Part shown: positions 63,988-64,000 of the stretch, piece by piece
How the letters are laid out: every line of letters starts with the position of its first letter
Numbering within the stretch: the first letter of the stretch is position 1
Assembly: GCA_947044365.1 (NCBI GenBank)
Contig: OX345636.1
Coordinates: forward strand, 36,729,212-36,793,211
Reading direction: 5' to 3'
Origin: Petrosia ficiformis
Taxonomy: Eukaryota; Porifera; Demospongiae; Haplosclerida; Petrosiidae
Length of the DNA: 64,000 bases
Translations under genes and position numbers: made by a program
The notes under the pieces: model-generated
Told to the model about the DNA's origin: nothing
Databases searched by the model: none
What the model saw: the letters and a program-made list of their open reading frames with translations, nothing else

Positions 63988-64000
63988 TATTCCATAGGTA

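Larger units (their letters stand above)
60960..64000 (-). mobile_element. Ty3/gypsy element 4, integrase before RT (Gmr1-type), runs off the window
   Basis: Minus-strand order from 64000 down: integrase zinc-binding domain, integrase core, GPY/F module, then in the same frame the RT linker, RT palm, RNase H, polypurine tract and LTR. Gag and protease lie outside the window. Frames are long (394, 191 and 166 codons), so this copy is younger than element 1. Breaks occur near 63575, 62430 and at the T7 run 61831-61837. The LTR shares no obvious identity with that of element 1, but the coding order and protein sequence are alike. Confidence 0.88.

Overview
This is eukaryotic nuclear DNA. It is AT-rich, coding exons are short with GT...AG introns, and the introns are packed with transposons and foldback repeats. 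The gene content and the mix of repeats (P-like, hAT, Helitron, Ty3/gypsy, tyrosine-recombinase remnants) suggest an early-branching animal, most likely a demosponge. That placement is inference.

One very large minus-strand gene, about 56.0 kb down to 3.6 kb, frames most of the window. It is an RNF213 (mysterin)-like giant AAA+ ATPase. Recognisable parts are a P-loop near 50.8 kb, an AAA module with GETGVGKT (44.2 kb) and a DEVN Walker B (42.5 kb), and a second AAA module with GPPGCSKT and FMDEAGL (41.3-41.5 kb). They are followed by the FLNRFEK block (31.1 kb), a long shell region (18.0-12.5 kb) and the C-terminal FYQWIH region (7.7 kb). I find no RING or RZ finger in the exons I could translate. 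A minus-strand SAM-like ORF lies at 0.3-0.8 kb, and its link to the giant gene is unresolved.

The gene is heavily invaded. A complete 4.4-kb P-superfamily transposon (8045-12449) has long inverted ends and a 7-bp target duplication, and sits inside a coding exon. Besides a decayed transposase it carries a second, convergent spliced gene. Introns hold three more clusters. At 20.3-28.3 kb there are two Ty3/gypsy elements. At 33.0-36.8 kb there is a Helitron with a rearranged gypsy element nested in it. At 44.9-48.5 kb there are two tyrosine-recombinase remnants with a non-autonomous hAT between them. A near-intact hAT element (56522-59572) with a perfect 8-bp target duplication lies just upstream of the first exon seen. 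The window ends in a second gypsy element (60960 to past 64000).

Both better-preserved gypsy elements (20.3-24.6 kb plus strand, 61.0-64.0 kb minus strand) have integrase upstream of reverse transcriptase. This is the Gmr1-type order, otherwise typical of copia. Many coding regions, host and transposon alike, are broken by single-base shifts in homopolymers, so some breaks may be assembly errors.
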